Source of the DNA: Actinomadura sp. DC4
Lineage (GTDB): Bacteria > Actinomycetota > Actinomycetes > Streptosporangiales > Streptosporangiaceae
DNA: 64,000 nt
Direction: 5' to 3'
Assembly (NCBI RefSeq): GCF_030406325.1
Contig: NZ_JAUEQY010000010.1
Location: 1-64,000, forward strand
Shown: in pieces, positions 63,080 to 64,000 of the stretch
How the letters are laid out: every line of letters starts with the position of its first letter
Numbering within the stretch: the stretch's first letter is position 1
The notes under the pieces: model-generated
Seen by the model: only the letters and a program-made list of their open reading frames with translations
What the model was told of the DNA's origin: nothing
Database searches by the model: none
Program-made: the position numbers and the translations under genes

Positions 63080-63232
63080 ATGACCACCTCGGACCAGGAC
63101 GCCCCTCGCCGACGACAGCGCTCGACACGACTCCGCTCCTGGGGCACGGGACCCTGGCCGATCCAGGACTCCGATCCCGACGGCCGGGCCCGCGACCGTA
63201 CGGCGCCGCCGGAAAACTCGGCAGAGCGGTGA
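63080..63232 (+). CDS. Possible small hydrophilic protein after tadB
   Basis: The 50-codon frame begins MTTSDQDAPRRRQRSTRLRS and ends APPENSAER. It has a good GAGGAGA Shine-Dalgarno and lies 12 bases after tadB. The product is charged and disordered. It has no recognisable family; position inside the tad operon is the main support. Confidence 0.35.
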   Translation: MTTSDQDAPRRRQRSTRLRSWGTGPWPIQDSDPDGRARDRTAPPENSAER

Positions 63233-63668
63233 GGCTCTGCGCGGTCCTCGCTCCAGAGGCGATCCGTCCTGCGCCGCACTAGGTCAGCACCCACCGTTCG
63301 CCCCGCCGACCATCGCGAGGGGCGGTGCGACGAGCCGACGACTTCGACGGCGGGGGCAGGGCCACGCGCCGTCGCGATGACCGTCGCGCGTCAGCGGCCG
63401 CACCATCCTCGACCACCTGAAGGAGCGCGATGACGAACTCCGAGTACGACCCGCACGGCCGAGGCGAGGACCACGCGCCATCCCACCGGCGATGCTTGAT
63501 GACGTGGTGGTCGGCGCGAGGATACTGCTCGGCGCCGCCGGGACCGCGCAGGCCGTCGTGCCCGCGCCCGCCTCCGTCGCTCGTCCACCTCAGGACGCCG
63601 ACCAGACCGGCACGATGCCCGTCCGGTCCCTGGCTGGCCCGCCTCGATCGCCTGCCGAAGGCGAGCCC
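63233..63668. other. Uncertain region upstream of tadC
   Basis: Two open frames compete here. One (63,430-63,672) starts MTNSEYDPHGRGEDHAPSHR, has GGAG upstream and overlaps the tadC ATG by four bases. The other is in frame with tadC from an ATG at 63,492 (MLDDVVVGARILLGAAGTAQ) and would lengthen TadC by 59 residues. Neither is recognised. The first ~200 bases show no gene. Decay or lineage-specific small genes are both possible. Confidence 0.4.
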
Positions 63669-64000
63669 ATGATCCTGCCGCTGATGGCCGTGCTCTGCTG
63701 CGGCGCGGCCGGCTTTCTCGCCGTACCCGACGACAAGCCGCGCAGGCGGCTCCGCCGACTGTTCCCGGCCCCCGATCCACCGGTCACGCCCCGAGGAGGA
63801 CGGGAAGCACGGATGCGATGGGCGGCAGGCGGCCTGGCCGGATTCGTCTGCGCCTTGCTGGTGGGCGGCCCCGTGGGCTGGGCGGCAGGCGCCCTGGTCA
63901 CGGTCGGCTGCGTACGCGTGCTCTCCCGCCTGGAGCCGCGAGCCGTGCGGCAGCGCCGTGCCCGGATCGTCGCCGAACTCCCCTTGGCGATCGACCTCCT
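63669..64000 (+). CDS. tadC: TadC-type inner-membrane protein, cut by the window edge
   Basis: The visible 110 residues start MILPLMAVLCCGAAGFLAVP (first membrane segment), then a basic loop (KPRRRLRRLFP), a second hydrophobic pair (GLAGFVCALLVGGPVGWAAG, ALVTVGCVRVLSRLE) and the start of the T2SSF domain (RIVAELPLAIDLL). The order after ssd-tadA-tadB identifies it. The ATG at 63,669 has GAAGG seven bases upstream; an ATG at 63,492 in the same frame is an alternative. The 3' end and the pilin genes lie beyond the window. Confidence 0.85.
   Translation, partial: MILPLMAVLCCGAAGFLAVPDDKPRRRLRRLFPAPDPPVTPRGGREARMRWAAGGLAGFVCALLVGGPVGWAAGALVTVGCVRVLSRLEPRAVRQRRARIVAELPLAIDL

Overview
The window is a stretch of high-GC actinomycete chromosome. 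Mycothiol-type deacetylase, WhiB, Crp, DUF397/DUF5753 and geosmin synthase genes all point to a filamentous actinomycete, and gene content suggests Streptosporangiales (Thermomonosporaceae-like). That family-level call is inference; no rRNA or taxonomic marker was compared. Coding density is high on both strands, GTG starts are common, and many genes overlap by 1-4 bases. The hexamer CGTACG is strikingly frequent.

Layout. 1-2,490: degraded accessory DNA with two transposase relics, a putative lipoprotein gene and a truncated TetR gene. 2,570-9,940: conserved housekeeping core (tRNA-Ser, DUF952, SRP RNA, dnaX, ybaB, recR, DUF5063, lysC, asd). 9,960-23,600: variable region with a secreted M15-like protein, regulators with visible operators, SDR enzymes, an S9 peptidase, a D-Ala-D-Ala carboxypeptidase, a PIG-L deacetylase, an MMPL transporter and an MFS transporter. 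23,590-25,380: a truncated DUF397 gene followed by a pnuC-nadR salvage pair for NAD. 26,000-29,550: two D-2-hydroxyacid dehydrogenase genes flank a small helical protein and a TPR-like protein that share one beta-type motif, at the C-terminus of the first and the N-terminus of the second. This looks like an amyloid-signalling (Bell/BASS-like) pair. 29,650-39,500: geosmin synthase, RibD-like reductase, two-module Lrp regulator, an isolated receiver with two GAF-ANTAR proteins, DoxX, an esterase, a methyltransferase and DUF1062.

39,700-57,940 is tRNA-Pro followed by a block whose order matches, from my memory of the gene order, the Mycobacterium tuberculosis Rv3683-Rv3667 region: metallophosphoesterase, ponA2-type PBP, whiB4-type, two ArsA-like ATPases, DUF4177, RidA, MBL hydrolase, crp, nth, CoA-type NUDIX, marP, epoxide hydrolase-like, holin-like membrane protein, acs. 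Extra genes sit inside it (YqeY, SPFH, TTG-started NUDIX, RibD-like, DUF309). 58,080-64,000: a degenerate Fic-like gene, an 880-base intergenic region with two terminators and a DnaA-box-like palindrome, then the start of a tad pilus/secretion locus (ssd, tadA, tadB, tadC) that runs off the right edge.

Functional groups: DNA replication and repair (dnaX, recR, ybaB, nth); aspartate-family synthesis (lysC, asd); NAD salvage (pnuC, nadR); cell wall (two penicillin-interacting enzymes, marP); redox and stress control (whiB4-type, crp, ArsA pair, GAF-ANTAR pair); type IVc pilus assembly (tad). The hydroxyacid dehydrogenase/amyloid-motif block and the left end are the parts most likely to be accessory.
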